Below, piece after piece: positions 20,627-31,945 of a stretch of DNA of 64,000 nt (position 1 is the first letter of the stretch; the number at the start of each line of letters is the position of its first letter). Origin of the DNA: Bacillus sp. Cs-700 (GTDB lineage Bacteria > Bacillota > Bacilli > Bacillales > Guptibacillaceae); assembly GCF_011082085.1 (NCBI RefSeq), contig NZ_CP041063.1:1178001-1242000 (forward strand), given 5' to 3'. Under the pieces are notes generated by a model that was not told the DNA's origin, made no database searches, and saw only the letters and a list, made by a program, of their open reading frames with translations. The position numbers and the translations under genes are program-made.

Positions 20627-20657
20627 AAACACGCCCTGTTTTGTACAGAGCGTGTTT
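20627..20657 (-). terminator. Terminator of the rpsU-yqeY transcript
   Basis: Stem AAACACGCTCTGT / ACAGGGCGTGTTT with one mismatch, 5-nt loop, then TTTCTATAC on the minus strand. It is 150 bp beyond the yqeY stop, leaving a structured 3' region (20659-20808). Confidence 0.85.
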
Positions 20658-20684
20658 GCGCTTCATCATATTTATCCAACGCTT

Positions 20685-20800
20685 AAGGCAAAGTTTAACT
20701 GTTTCTTTCTCATATGAAGAAAGAAGAAATCAACTTCACCTTAAGGTCTGATTGTTTCAACTAGTCACCTTGAGGAAATGAGTGATCTCCTAAGTTGAAA
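20685..20800 (-). ncRNA. Structured 3' region of rpsU-yqeY, possible small RNA
   Basis: Two inverted repeats lie between the yqeY stop and its terminator. One is TTTCAACT (20755-20762) with AGTTGAAA (20793-20800). The other is a long imperfect hairpin with an outer stem AAGG-CA-AAGTT (20685-20695) / AACTT-CA-CCTT (20732-20742) and an inner TTTCTTTCT / AGAAAGAA. No Rfam family is recognised. It may be only a structured untranslated region. Confidence 0.3.
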
Positions 20801-20808
20801 GTATCACT

Positions 20809-21252
20809 TTATGATAAGTTCTTTTGTACAAGACGATTAACAAGTCCGCCGTCCGCTTTGCCCTTTACACGAGGCATAAGCGCACCCATTACCTTGCCCA
20901 TTTCTTTCTTTGAAGAAGCACCCGTTTCAGAAATAACTTCCTGAACAATTTGTTCTACTTCTTCTTCAGAGAGTTGTTTCGGCAGGTAGACAGATAAAAT
21001 CGACAGCTCTTCATCGAGATTCTGTACAAGATCACTTCGGCCAGCTTTTTCAAATTCAAGGAGGGAGTCTTTGCGTTGCTTGACTTCGCGAGTGAGAACG
21101 GTAAGTTCTTCCTCTTCAGTTAAGTCATGACCCAATTTTATGGATTCATTCTGAATTGAAGATTTAACCATCCGAATAACAGATAGTTTATTTTTTTCTT
21201 TGTTCTTCATCGCTACTTTCATATCTGCTGTTAAACGGTCATTTAGACTCAC
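20809..21252 (-). CDS. yqeY: GatB/YqeY domain protein
   Basis: 147-residue protein matching the helical tail domain of the GatB subunit of Asp/Glu-tRNA amidotransferase, a tRNA-contacting module. Family features include [13 protein letters not shown] and the C-terminal [21 protein letters not shown] (the [17 protein letters not shown] motif). The free-standing protein's role is unknown; association with tRNA amidation is inference. It follows rpsU by 17 bp. Confidence 0.93.
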   Translation of the reverse strand: MSLNDRLTADMKVAMKNKEKNKLSVIRMVKSSIQNESIKLGHDLTEEEELTVLTREVKQRKDSLLEFEKAGRSDLVQNLDEELSILSVYLPKQLSEEEVEQIVQEVISETGASSKKEMGKVMGALMPRVKGKADGGLVNRLVQKNLS

Positions 21253-21269
21253 TGACCTAACACCCTCTC

Positions 21270-21446
21270 TTAGAACTTACGCTTTTTCCTTGCTGCCTCA
21301 GATTTCTTTTTACGCTTAACACTTGGCTTTTCATAGTGCTTGCGCTTCTTTACTTCAGCCATAGTGCCTTCTTTAGAAACCGTTCTCTTGAAGCGACGAA
21401 GAGCATCATCGATCGACTCGTTCTTACGCACGCGAGTTTCCGCCAT
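21270..21446 (-). CDS. rpsU: 30S ribosomal protein S21
   Basis: 58-residue basic protein: [21 protein letters not shown] (first part) and a C-terminal run of Lys/Arg, as expected for bS21. The ATG at 21446 follows GGAGGGAGGGAT; an upstream ATG would add an unrelated 11-residue extension. First gene of rpsU-yqeY. Confidence 0.97.
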   Translation of the reverse strand: MAETRVRKNESIDDALRRFKRTVSKEGTMAEVKKRKHYEKPSVKRKKKSEAARKKRKF

Positions 21447-21515
21447 CTCTATCCCTCCCTCCAAAACATAGACAATCATAACACATGACTTTCTAACAAA
21501 GACATGTCACCTGCA

Positions 21516-21544
21516 ATTATAATACATTCCTTTCGGTTTATCAA
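21516..21544 (-). promoter_or_regulatory. SigA-type promoter of rpsU
   Basis: On the minus strand TTGATA - 17 nt - TATAAT, the best housekeeping promoter in the window, 70 bp upstream of the rpsU start. Confidence 0.75.
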
Positions 21545-21840
21545 CATTTCTTTCTGTAATTTTCTTTTTAAACTTCTTTCTAAAAATAAATATAAAGTAG
21601 TTCGCTTAATTACAACAAAACTGAGAATTGAAAGAGCTTTGGGTTAATACATACATAAAACGTATACCACATTTTAAAAGGCTCTTTTCTAATAGATTGT
21701 TGTTTCTGAATCAATTATTGAATAAAAGCCACACTTCGCTTATTGGAGCGGAAATTAACCACTTAACTAAAAGCAACAGTATCTACGAAAAGAGTCTTCT
21801 AAAAAAATAACGAGCATGTCGATGAGGTCCTGTCCATAAA
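21545..21840. other. Intergenic stretch between divergent rpsU and yqeW
   Basis: No convincing gene. A 60-codon plus-strand ORF at 21628-21810 has no ribosome-binding site and no family resemblance. The stretch presumably carries the yqeW promoter. Confidence 0.55.
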
Positions 21841-21869
21841 CTTTCAATGGAAAGGAGAATTTATATAAA

Positions 21870-22802
21870 ATGAGTCCATATATAGCCTCTTTTATCGTCT
21901 TCATTAGTATTTTTCTTTTTGGTATGAGCATCCTTCGTGTAGGGTTAAACACAATTTCCACTACAAAATTACAGAAATGGCTTTATCATGCCTCTTCAAC
22001 ACCCATTCGCGGACTTCTAACAGGAGCTCTTGTCACAGCGCTCTTGCAAAGTAGCTCCGCCGTCATGGTCCTAACCATCAGTTTAATTGCAGCTAAACTT
22101 CTTACATTTAGGCAGTCCATCGGCATCATTCTTGGTACAAATATCGGCACAACGATAACTGCAGAATTAATGACACTTAATCCTGAACACCTTGTATTAC
22201 CATTATTAATTACAGGATTTATTATGCTACAAATTCGACATCAGTTCATTTTTAGTTCAGGAACCGTTCTATTTGGTCTTGGATGTATCTTTGTAGCGAT
22301 GCACGGACTAGAAGCACTAGCCATTCCGTTATCAACACTATCGTTTTTTGAACATGTGATTCACGAAACAAATTCTAGCCTTCTTTATGGAATAGGGATT
22401 GGAACCTTAGTCACAGCTGTCATTCAATCCAGTTCAGCCACAACGGGGATTACAATGGGGTTTATTAATCAGGAATTACTTACACTACCTGCAGCTATTG
22501 CCATACTATACGGATCTAATGTCGGCACGTGCATCACCGCACTAATGGCAAGTATCGGTAGCAGCAAGGAAGCAAAACTCGCAGCTTATGCTCACGTTTG
22601 GATCAACATCATAGGCGTGATACTGTTCTTCCCATTGATTGGCTTATTCGGCACATTTGCAGCTAGTATGACATCTCTCCCAGATGTTCAACTTGCCCAT
22701 GTTTCTATTCTTTTCAATGTTCTTTCTGCGTTCTTATTCTTACCTTTTGCAGGACTACTTGCCAAATCGATCGAAAAGTTACACAATTATAATTCACAAT
22801 AA
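21870..22802 (+). CDS. yqeW: Na+/phosphate cotransporter-family protein (YqeW)
   Basis: 310-residue membrane protein with about eight helices and the duplicated Na/Pi-cotransporter II signature: ALLQSSSAVMVLT near residue 60 and AVIQSSSATTGIT near 190, each followed by a GTNIGTT- or GSNVGTC-like loop. It lacks the C-terminal PhoU-like domain found in longer family members, as does B. subtilis YqeW. Substrate (phosphate) is family inference. AAGGAGA precedes the ATG. It is convergent with deoC. Confidence 0.88.
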   Translation: MSPYIASFIVFISIFLFGMSILRVGLNTISTTKLQKWLYHASSTPIRGLLTGALVTALLQSSSAVMVLTISLIAAKLLTFRQSIGIILGTNIGTTITAELMTLNPEHLVLPLLITGFIMLQIRHQFIFSSGTVLFGLGCIFVAMHGLEALAIPLSTLSFFEHVIHETNSSLLYGIGIGTLVTAVIQSSSATTGITMGFINQELLTLPAAIAILYGSNVGTCITALMASIGSSKEAKLAAYAHVWINIIGVILFFPLIGLFGTFAASMTSLPDVQLAHVSILFNVLSAFLFLPFAGLLAKSIEKLHNYNSQ

Positions 22803-22803
22803 A

Positions 22804-22839
22804 AAATCCATCACTTCTAGTGTTAGAAGTGATGGATTT
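22804..22839. terminator. Bidirectional terminator between yqeW and deoC
   Basis: Perfect 16-bp stem AAATCCATCACTTCTA / TAGAAGTGATGGATTT with a GTGT loop. The T-run is stronger on the deoC (minus) side. Confidence 0.9.
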
Positions 22840-22845
22840 ATCGTC

Positions 22846-23517
22846 TTAATAATCTGTATCAGCTGTTTCACCTTGCACAATCTTCACTCCAGCACTCGCT
22901 CCAATTCGTGTAGCGCCAGCATCAATCATCGCTTGAGACCCTTCAAGATCACGAACGCCTCCAGATGCCTTTACACCGATGTTTGGTCCAACTGTTTTTC
23001 TCATCAACTTAATATCTTCTACTGTCGCTCCACCAGTTGAAAAACCTGTTGAAGTTTTAACATAATCAGCACCCGCTTTAACAGAAAGCTCACACGCACG
23101 TGTTTTTTCTTCATCTGTTAAAAGACATGTTTCGATAATTACTTTTACAAGGGCTTTGCCTTTTGCTGCTTCAACGACTGCTTTAATATCTTGCTCTACA
23201 AGTTCGTTGTTACCGTCTTTAAGGGCTCCGATATTAATAACCATATCGACTTCTGTCGCACCTTTTTGGATGGCATCTTTTGTTTCGAAAGCTTTTGTTT
23301 CAGTAGTAACAGCGCCTAGAGGGAAACCGATTACTGTACAAACTTTTGCTTCCGCTCCTTCTAACTTCTCTGCAGCAAGAGCTACCCATGTGGGGTTTAC
23401 GCACACAGAAGCAAAGTTGAAGTCTCTCGCTTCGTCACAAAGTTTCTCGATTTGCTCTCGGCTTGTATCTGGCTTAAGAGCTGTGTGGTCAATCATTTTC
23501 GCTAATTCTTTATTCAT
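22846..23517 (-). CDS. deoC: Deoxyribose-phosphate aldolase
   Basis: Cleaves 2-deoxyribose 5-phosphate to acetaldehyde and glyceraldehyde 3-phosphate in deoxynucleoside catabolism. From the ATG at 23517 it has 223 residues, matching B. subtilis DeoC; the ATG three codons earlier abuts GGAAGG and is too close. Class I aldolase motifs include [21 protein letters not shown] and the Schiff-base lysine in [10 protein letters not shown]. It stands between mtaB and yqeW, whereas B. subtilis has it in a separate dra-nupC-pdp operon; here it has no nupC or pdp partner. Confidence 0.96.
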   Translation of the reverse strand: MNKELAKMIDHTALKPDTSREQIEKLCDEARDFNFASVCVNPTWVALAAEKLEGAEAKVCTVIGFPLGAVTTETKAFETKDAIQKGATEVDMVINIGALKDGNNELVEQDIKAVVEAAKGKALVKVIIETCLLTDEEKTRACELSVKAGADYVKTSTGFSTGGATVEDIKLMRKTVGPNIGVKASGGVRDLEGSQAMIDAGATRIGASAGVKIVQGETADTDY

Positions 23518-23563
23518 GGTTGTCATCCTTCCAGTTCTGTATAAGTAGGCTAAGCCCCTTTAT

Positions 23564-24919
23564 TTAAAACGAAGCAACTGCAGCTGTTGGTTCATCCTCA
23601 TTCATAACACGGACGAATTGTCCTTCGTTATAAGGATAGCCCGCTTTTGTGATTTTCACTTTAACTATTTTTCCTATCATTGCTTCTGATGCTTCAAAAA
23701 TTACTTTCATATAGTTCGCTGAATACCCGACATATAAGTCTGAAGTCTGATCTTCCTTGTATTTCTCTTCAGGAATAACTTCAAGAACTTCTCCTTCATA
23801 GTGAGACGCGTACTCTTTTGCAAGCTGATTGGAAAGCTCAATTAAATGATGAACTCGCTTATTCTTAATTTCATCATCTACCTGGTCTTCCATTCGTGCT
23901 GCTGGTGTACCTGTACGCCTAGAAAATGGGAAAACATGAAGTTCTGAGAATTTATGTTTTGCAATAAAATCATACGTTTCGTTAAATTCTTCTTCTGTTT
24001 CACCAGGGAATCCTACAATTACATCTGAAGTAATCGCAAGACCTGGAAGAGCTTGTTTCAAACGCTCTAAGCGCTCGCCAAACATTTCCATTGTATACTT
24101 TCTTCTCATACGCTGAAGCACCGTGTTTGAACCTGATTGAAGTGGAATATGCAAGTGCGGAACCACTTTTTCTGACTGATTTAATACTTCAATCACTTCA
24201 TCCGTTACCTGACTTGCTTCAATAGAAGATATACGAATTCGTTTCAAACCTTTTACTTTTGCATCAAGATCACGAAGAAGTTGGGCAAAATTATAATCCT
24301 TTAAATCTTCTCCATATCCCGCTGTATGAATACCAGTCAAAACGATTTCTTTATAGCCCGCATCAACAAGTTGCTGCGCCTGAGTTAGAACAGCTTCAGG
24401 TTCACGCGACCTTAGAAGACCTCTTGCCCATGGAATAATGCAGAAAGTACAAAAATTGTTACACCCCTCTTGGATCTTAAGGGATGCGCGCGTACGATCC
24501 GTAAATGCTGGAACTTCAAGTTCTTCATATACACGCGCTTTCATAATATTGCCTACACCGTTCACAGGCTCTCTCTCACGTTTATATTGCTCAATGTAAT
24601 CAAGCATCTTCACGCGATCCTGTGTTCCTACCACTACATCCACACCAGGAATTGCCATAATTTCAGCAGGTGAGGTTTGAGCGTAACAACCTGTTACACA
24701 AATGACAGCATCTGGATTTTTTCGAATCGCTCGACGAATGACCTGTCGACTTTTCTTATCCCCAGTATTTGTTACGGTACAAGTATTAATAACATAAACA
24801 TCCGATGCATGATCAAACTCCACTCGCTCATAATCATGATCTTTAAACAACTGCCAAATCGCTTCCGTTTCATAGTGATTCACTTTACAACCTAATGTAT
24901 GGAATGCAACTGAAGGCAT
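23564..24919 (-). CDS. mtaB: tRNA t6A37 methylthiotransferase MtaB
   Basis: Radical-SAM enzyme that adds the 2-methylthio group to t6A37, giving ms2t6A in ANN-decoding tRNAs. 451 residues: N-terminal UPF0004 domain with three cluster cysteines (LGCKVN, INTCTVT, VTGCYAQ), the radical-SAM motif CNNFCTFCIIPWARG, and a C-terminal TRAM domain. It is the last of the dnaJ-prmA-rsmE-mtaB series, 4 bp after rsmE. Confidence 0.96.
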   Translation of the reverse strand: MPSVAFHTLGCKVNHYETEAIWQLFKDHDYERVEFDHASDVYVINTCTVTNTGDKKSRQVIRRAIRKNPDAVICVTGCYAQTSPAEIMAIPGVDVVVGTQDRVKMLDYIEQYKREREPVNGVGNIMKARVYEELEVPAFTDRTRASLKIQEGCNNFCTFCIIPWARGLLRSREPEAVLTQAQQLVDAGYKEIVLTGIHTAGYGEDLKDYNFAQLLRDLDAKVKGLKRIRISSIEASQVTDEVIEVLNQSEKVVPHLHIPLQSGSNTVLQRMRRKYTMEMFGERLERLKQALPGLAITSDVIVGFPGETEEEFNETYDFIAKHKFSELHVFPFSRRTGTPAARMEDQVDDEIKNKRVHHLIELSNQLAKEYASHYEGEVLEVIPEEKYKEDQTSDLYVGYSANYMKVIFEASEAMIGKIVKVKITKAGYPYNEGQFVRVMNEDEPTAAVASF

Positions 24920-24923
24920 ATCA

Positions 24924-25676
24924 TCACCCCATTAATTCAAAATGATAAGAAATTGCTGCAAGTACATACATAGCAGCCGTTTCTGTTCGTAATATCCTAG
25001 GACCAAGTCCACATGAAGAGAACCCAGCTTCTTTCAAAGTGGCGACTTCATTTTCTGAGAGTCCGCCTTCCGGACCAAACACAACCATAATTCGATCGTT
25101 CATATTTGCCTCGTGAAGCGTTTGAACGAGCTTAGCAGATTCTCCTGCTCTTGCTTCTTCTTCGTAAGCAATTAACTTATGATCATATGATTCACTCGTC
25201 TTAATCAGTGAGGAAAGGGATTGAGGCATATCAATCCTTGGAATCGTTGTTCGATGAGACTGCTCAGCCGCTTCTTTTGCAATTTTGTTTAGCCTCTGCA
25301 ACTTTTTCACGCTTTTTTGCTCATCCCATTTTACAACAGAACGCTCAGCTTTAAAAGGAATAAACTGATCAGCACCAAGTTCTGTTCCTTTTTGTATAAC
25401 CGTCTCAAGTTTGTCTCCTTTAGGTAACCCCTGTACAATTGTCACATTTACAGGTAACCTTTTTTGCTCGTCAAGCCACTCTTTTGGAATAGCTTTAATG
25501 AAGTCAGCTGATAGCTCATCTAATTCACAAATCGCTGATTGACCATCTTCTGTACAACAAATAATGCGATCCCCTACTGCCATCCTCATCACTCTTGAGA
25601 TATGCTTGACATCTTCCCCTTCAATCAAAATATGATCTTGGTGAAGCTGAGATTTAGAGATAAAATATCGTTGCAT
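24924..25676 (-). CDS. rsmE: 16S rRNA (uracil1498-N3)-methyltransferase
   Basis: SPOUT-fold methyltransferase for U1498 of 16S rRNA. 250 residues with an N-terminal PUA-like domain and the trefoil-knot SAM site MVVFGPEGGLSENEV plus LGPRILRTETA near the C-terminus, both diagnostic for RsmE. It is 12 bp after prmA and 4 bp before mtaB, so all are cotranscribed. Confidence 0.96.
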   Translation of the reverse strand: MQRYFISKSQLHQDHILIEGEDVKHISRVMRMAVGDRIICCTEDGQSAICELDELSADFIKAIPKEWLDEQKRLPVNVTIVQGLPKGDKLETVIQKGTELGADQFIPFKAERSVVKWDEQKSVKKLQRLNKIAKEAAEQSHRTTIPRIDMPQSLSSLIKTSESYDHKLIAYEEEARAGESAKLVQTLHEANMNDRIMVVFGPEGGLSENEVATLKEAGFSSCGLGPRILRTETAAMYVLAAISYHFELMG

Positions 25677-25688
25677 GACTTTCTCTCC

Positions 25689-26633
25689 TTACGCGTGGGG
25701 CTTTCTCGCAATAAAGGCAACCCAATCTTCCATTTGTAGCGTTTCTTCAATTTCAAGGCCCTGTTCTAGAATCGATTGTTTCACTTCCTGTTTCTTGGCC
25801 GTAATGATACCAGAAGTAATAAAGGCACCACCAGGCTTAAGAACCCTAGCAACGTCATCTGTAAAACGAACGATAATTTCCGAAAGTAAGTTCGCCACAA
25901 CCACATCATAGGACTCTTCTACACCCTCTAGAAGATTATTTTGACTCACGCTAATTTTGTGATGAACTTTATTAAGCTTTGTATTAAGAGCTGCGCTTTT
26001 TACAGCTATCTCATCAAGGTCAAGTGCATCCACTGAATCTGCACCTAAACTAGCTGCCGCAATACTTAATACCCCAGATCCGGTACCGACGTCAATCACA
26101 CGGTGTCCTGGTTTAATAATTTTCTCCAGCGCTTGTACACATAAAACCGTTGTCGGATGAGTACCGGTTCCAAATGCCATTCCAGGATCAAGCTCAATAA
26201 TAATTTCATCTGTTGTAACAGGCTGATAGTCTTCCCATGTAGGTGTAATGGTGATACGTTCAGAAATTTTGACAGGTTTATAATATTTTTTCCAAGCTGT
26301 AGCCCATTCTTCCTCATTCACTTCACTTATTTGAACAGTGTTATGCCCTAGATCAATATCATAGACAAGCAATCCATTAATCGCTTCTTTGATTTGTTCA
26401 ACCGTTTCACCAAGAAAACTATTGACTGGTAAGTACGCCTTTAAAATAACGCCTTCCTCAGGATAATCATCAGGATTTAGCTGATAAACCTCTCCGAAAG
26501 TAGTATCCCATACTTTCACAAGATCCATCGGGTCTTCAATAACTACCCCACTGGCTCCTGCTTCATGTAGAATGTTTGACACCGCTTCAATCGCTTCGTT
26601 TGTTGTATGAATGCTTATTTCAGACCATTTCAT
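25689..26633 (-). CDS. prmA: Ribosomal protein L11 methyltransferase
   Basis: Methylates ribosomal protein L11 on lysines and its N-terminus. 314 residues: an N-terminal L11-recognition domain ([20 protein letters not shown]) and a class-I SAM domain with [15 protein letters not shown] and [10 protein letters not shown]. Located 91 bp downstream of dnaJ, as in B. subtilis. Confidence 0.96.
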   Translation of the reverse strand: MKWSEISIHTTNEAIEAVSNILHEAGASGVVIEDPMDLVKVWDTTFGEVYQLNPDDYPEEGVILKAYLPVNSFLGETVEQIKEAINGLLVYDIDLGHNTVQISEVNEEEWATAWKKYYKPVKISERITITPTWEDYQPVTTDEIIIELDPGMAFGTGTHPTTVLCVQALEKIIKPGHRVIDVGTGSGVLSIAAASLGADSVDALDLDEIAVKSAALNTKLNKVHHKISVSQNNLLEGVEESYDVVVANLLSEIIVRFTDDVARVLKPGGAFITSGIITAKKQEVKQSILEQGLEIEETLQMEDWVAFIARKPHA

Positions 26634-26724
26634 TCATTGCCCACTCCTCTTTTGGATCCTTTTTTCGGAAAGGAAACAGGCAGGCCATATTGTACGGCCT
26701 GCTTGCTACCAGCTTTCATCTTGC

Positions 26725-27834
26725 TTATTCTCCCTTAAAAGCTTTTTTAACTTTAGAGAAAAAATTCTCATGTTGCTCATCAGGTACCTGTCCTGAAATC
26801 TCACTAAATTCACGCAAAAGATCTTTTTGACGTTCTGTTAAGTGTTTAGGAGTAATCACTTGAATTTTCACATGCTGATCTCCCTGACCGTATCCTCTCA
26901 CGTTCTGAATTCCCTTGCCTTTAAGGCGGAAGTTCGTACCACTTTGTGTTCCAGCTGGAACCTTAAGTTTAACTTTTCCGTGGAGCGTTGGAACTTCAAT
27001 TTCATCACCAAGACCCGCTTGAGAGAACGTGATTGGCATCTGGCATAATACATCATCGCCACTTCGTTCGTAAAAATCATGTGATCTCACATAAACCACT
27101 ACAAATAGATCTCCTGGAGGACCACCATTAACTCCAGCTTCGCCTTTACCAGTAATGCGAATTTGTTGACCTTCATCAATACCAGCAGGGATTTTAACAT
27201 GGATCTTTTTCTTCACTTCCACTTTCCCTTTACCTCGGCAAGTTTTACATTTATCTTTAATAAGCTTACCAGTACCTTCACAATGGTGACAAACGCGACG
27301 ATTAACAACGCGGCCAAACGGTGTGTTTTGTTCAACGTTTAATTGACCTGCACCACCACAGTGAGAACACGTCTCAGGAGATGTTCCAGGTTTTGCACCT
27401 GATCCATCACAAGTAGAACATTCCTCTTCTTTTGGTATATAAATATCCGTTTCTTTACCAAAAGCTGCTTCCTCAAATGTTAATTCCATGGAGTATTGAA
27501 GGTCAGCACCCTGTCTTGGAGCATTTGGATTGCGTCGTCCACCTCCACCAAAGAACATATCAAAAATATCACCAAAGCCGCCAAAGTCAGCTCCGCCACC
27601 GCCAAAACCTTGGTTAGGATCGGCATGTCCAAACTGATCATACTGAGCTCTCTTTTGTGAGTCACTTAGTACCTCATACGCTTCTGTCACTTCTTTAAAT
27701 TTCTCATCTGCACCAGGTTCCTGATTAATATCAGGATGGTATTGCTTGGCAAGCTTGCGATAAGCCTTTTTCATTTCAGCTTCCGAAGCATCTTTGCTAA
27801 CGCCAAGCACTTCATAATAATCTCGTTTACTCAT
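26725..27834 (-). CDS. dnaJ: Chaperone DnaJ
   Basis: Hsp40 co-chaperone that stimulates DnaK ATPase. 369 residues from the ATG at 27834 ([11 protein letters not shown]); two codons further upstream an ATG lacks spacing support. J domain with YHPDIN (HPD), a Gly/Phe-rich linker, four zinc-binding CxxCxGxG repeats ([32 protein letters not shown]) and the C-terminal client-binding domain. It is separated from dnaK by 343 bp containing a terminator and its own promoter-like sequence. Confidence 0.97.
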   Translation of the reverse strand: MSKRDYYEVLGVSKDASEAEMKKAYRKLAKQYHPDINQEPGADEKFKEVTEAYEVLSDSQKRAQYDQFGHADPNQGFGGGGADFGGFGDIFDMFFGGGGRRNPNAPRQGADLQYSMELTFEEAAFGKETDIYIPKEEECSTCDGSGAKPGTSPETCSHCGGAGQLNVEQNTPFGRVVNRRVCHHCEGTGKLIKDKCKTCRGKGKVEVKKKIHVKIPAGIDEGQQIRITGKGEAGVNGGPPGDLFVVVYVRSHDFYERSGDDVLCQMPITFSQAGLGDEIEVPTLHGKVKLKVPAGTQSGTNFRLKGKGIQNVRGYGQGDQHVKIQVITPKHLTERQKDLLREFSEISGQVPDEQHENFFSKVKKAFKGE

Positions 27835-27868
27835 CGTATCCACTCCCGATTCTCTTCACATAACGTTT

Positions 27869-27898
27869 ATCATATCATTGAGTTTATACGCTCTGCAA
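27869..27898 (-). promoter_or_regulatory. Candidate SigA promoter of dnaJ
   Basis: TTGCAG - 18 nt - TATGAT on the minus strand, 35 bp upstream of the dnaJ start and downstream of the dnaK terminator. No CIRCE accompanies it. Confidence 0.5.
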
Positions 27899-28124
27899 TA
27901 CTATATCGTTAGCACCAGTGAACGTTAACAGTAATCGTAGGCTAAACTGATCCTAGCTAAATAAAAATTGTAGCAGGAAACCATCGTTTTGCTCGCTAAC
28001 CTCAAAAGTTCAACCCTTTCATGTATGGAAAAAAACGTGACTTGTGATTTTTTCTAGACTTTAAAGTTATTTCAATGAACCTTTTAACGCCACTTAATCA
28101 GTAAGTGGTTAACGGTTAAAACGA
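27899..28124. other. dnaK-dnaJ intergenic stretch
   Basis: No gene. Besides the dnaK terminator and dnaJ promoter candidate it contains one further inverted repeat, TTAACGCCACTTA / TAAGTGGTTAA around 28084-28112, of unknown role. Confidence 0.5.
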
Positions 28125-28163
28125 AAAAAGTCAAAGTCAAGATACGCCTGACTTTGACTTTTT
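28125..28163 (-). terminator. Terminator downstream of dnaK
   Basis: Perfect 15-bp stem AAAAAGTCAAAGTCA / TGACTTTGACTTTTT with a 9-nt loop, followed by U-rich sequence on the minus strand. Confidence 0.88.
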
Positions 28164-28177
28164 TTCGTATCATTTTC

Positions 28178-30016
<1,839 letters not shown>

Positions 30017-30041
30017 CTACCTCCTATTTCTTGTTATGTAG

Positions 30042-30614
30042 TTAAGAGCTTACCTTTACCATTGCTGGTCGAAGGACGCGATCGTTTAACTGATAGCCTT
30101 TTTGTAAGACCTCTACAACCACATCTGAATCATGTTCATCTGATTCAACCTGCATAACTGCTTGATGGAGATGCGGGTTGAAAGCTTCTCCTACAGTACC
30201 AACTTCCTCTACACCTTCATTTGCAAGTGCTTCTTTCAACTGACGATATACCATTTCCATTCCAGTAAGCAATGACGTTACTTGCTCATTATCACTTTGA
30301 ACAGCTAGTGCACGTTCGAAGTTATCCATTGCTGGAAGTAGCTCTTCAGCCAATTTCTGAGAACGGTATTTAGCATCTGCACTTCGTTCTTCACGTGTTC
30401 TACGTCGGAAGTTATCGTACTCTGCCTGTGTGCGCATATATTTATTCTCAAGCTCTTCTACTTGCTGTTGCAAGTTTTCAAGCTCTTCATTTTCATTGGT
30501 TTCAGATACTTCAATCACTTCAGGTTCATCATTCTCTTCAGCATTTTGCTCAAGATTCTCTTCCTCTTCCGTTAGAAGCTCTTCTTCCTCTTGATGACTG
30601 GTTTGCTTTTCCAC
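30042..30614 (-). CDS. grpE: Nucleotide exchange factor GrpE
   Basis: ADP/ATP exchange factor for DnaK. 190 residues from a GTG at 30614 placed 8 nt after GGAGG (start MEKQTSHQEEEE). An acidic disordered N-terminus leads into a long coiled coil and the C-terminal beta domain with GVEEVGTVGEAFNPHLHQAV and the signature VLQKGYQLNDRVLRPAMVKV. Between hrcA (92 bp upstream) and dnaK (31 bp downstream). Confidence 0.97.
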   Translation of the reverse strand: MEKQTSHQEEEELLTEEEENLEQNAEENDEPEVIEVSETNENEELENLQQQVEELENKYMRTQAEYDNFRRRTREERSADAKYRSQKLAEELLPAMDNFERALAVQSDNEQVTSLLTGMEMVYRQLKEALANEGVEEVGTVGEAFNPHLHQAVMQVESDEHDSDVVVEVLQKGYQLNDRVLRPAMVKVSS

Positions 30615-30706
30615 GAATTTCACCTCCCTATCGAAATATACCAAATCATTCTCTCATAGAAAAGGATGGAAGAAATGTTTCTCCCACCTTCTTCACTATT
30701 ACCAAA

Positions 30707-31747
30707 TTACCAGTGTTTGAAACTTTGATATCGATCCGTAAGCGTCTTTGTAAGATCATTAGCAAGGAAACCTAGAATGCTCATTGACCGTTGATACTCC
30801 ATTCTAGTCGGTCCTAGTAAAGCAATGGAGCCCATTCGTTTTCCTTCAATAAAATAATCTGCTGTCACAATACTACAGTGTTGCATCGCTTCAAGATCAT
30901 TTTCTTGACCAATTTTAACTTCGATTCCGTTTTTCTCCGGACGAAGAACATTATACATCACATCATCTTGTTCGAACGTATTAAGTAATAACCTGACTTT
31001 GTCTATGTCTTTAAACTCAGGCTGAGTAAGAATATTTGTCTTACCTCCGTAATAAACTTTCTCTGCATTCGTATAGAGGAAAAGACTTTCAAGCATTGTG
31101 TTCACTTGATTGTAATTCTCGATATGCTTCTTCAAAACAGTTGCCATTTCTTTCATCATGGTAGACTTCAAGGAAATAAGTGGCACATCCTTCAAGCGCT
31201 CATTCATAATGTTAACAACTTTTTCAATATCAGACATGCTAACCGATGCGGGAATTTTCATCGTTCGATTCTCAACATGCCCACTGTCAGCTACTAAAAT
31301 AACGACAGCTGTATCCTTGGATAAAGGAATAATTTGTATCTGGCGAAGTCTTGTTTCAAAAACCTCAGGTCCAAGAATAATTGATGTATATTGAGTGAGT
31401 TCAGAAAGGATCCCCGCAGATTGCTGAATCACTTTTTCTACTTCCACCATTCTCTCAGCAAAAAGAGAATGAATGTTATTCACGTCTTTTTTTGAAAGCA
31501 CAGGTGGAGATAGAAGATGATCCACATAAAAGCGATAGCCTTTTTCGGATGGTACTCTGCCAGAAGAGCTATGCGTCTTCTCGATATAACCCATCTCTTC
31601 AAGATCTGCAAGTTCGTTGCGAATAGTTGCAGAGCTAAAAGTAACGTCTTCACGTTTTGAAATCGTTCGTGATCCAACCGGTTCTGCCGTTTGAATATAG
31701 TCGTTAATTAACAACTGCAAAATGAATAGTTGACGTTCTGTTAACAT
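30707..31747 (-). CDS. hrcA: Heat-shock repressor HrcA
   Basis: Represses hrcA-grpE-dnaK and groESL by binding CIRCE; its folding depends on GroEL. 346 residues with an N-terminal winged HTH (VGSRTISKREDVTFSSATIRNELADLEEMG, i.e. SSATIRNELADLE as recognition motif) and the C-terminal HrcA domain. The CIRCE operator lies 17-43 bp upstream of its start, making the operon autoregulated. Confidence 0.97.
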   Translation of the reverse strand: MLTERQLFILQLLINDYIQTAEPVGSRTISKREDVTFSSATIRNELADLEEMGYIEKTHSSSGRVPSEKGYRFYVDHLLSPPVLSKKDVNNIHSLFAERMVEVEKVIQQSAGILSELTQYTSIILGPEVFETRLRQIQIIPLSKDTAVVILVADSGHVENRTMKIPASVSMSDIEKVVNIMNERLKDVPLISLKSTMMKEMATVLKKHIENYNQVNTMLESLFLYTNAEKVYYGGKTNILTQPEFKDIDKVRLLLNTFEQDDVMYNVLRPEKNGIEVKIGQENDLEAMQHCSIVTADYFIEGKRMGSIALLGPTRMEYQRSMSILGFLANDLTKTLTDRYQSFKHW

Positions 31748-31763
31748 CTCCTCATCACCTCTG

Positions 31764-31790
31764 TTAGCACTCTAAGGGACTGAGTGCTAA
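31764..31790. promoter_or_regulatory. CIRCE operator
   Basis: TTAGCACTC - N9 - GAGTGCTAA, a perfect match to the CIRCE inverted repeat bound by HrcA. It sits between the hrcA start and a TTGACA hexamer (minus strand, 31830-31825); a well-spaced -10 is not obvious (TATTAT occurs 23 nt downstream of TTGACA). Confidence 0.97.
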
Positions 31791-31945
31791 ATCTAATAAT
31801 AAGGTAACAGAAACTTATTTTAGTTGTCAATCATTACGTTAATCATTATTGTACCCAAACAATATTTTTTATGAAAAGGAGAGAAAGAACACAATCTCAC
31901 CCCTTAAATAAACCGTTCTATTCATTCTGTCTTATCTCAAAGAAA

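Noticed and set aside
21628-21810. 60-codon plus-strand ORF upstream of yqeW
   Set aside because: No ribosome-binding site, no recognised family, and composition like the surrounding intergenic DNA.
27914-27928. TTAGCAC-containing sequence upstream of dnaJ as a second CIRCE
   Set aside because: Only one half-site is approximated; the second arm GAGTGCTAA is absent.
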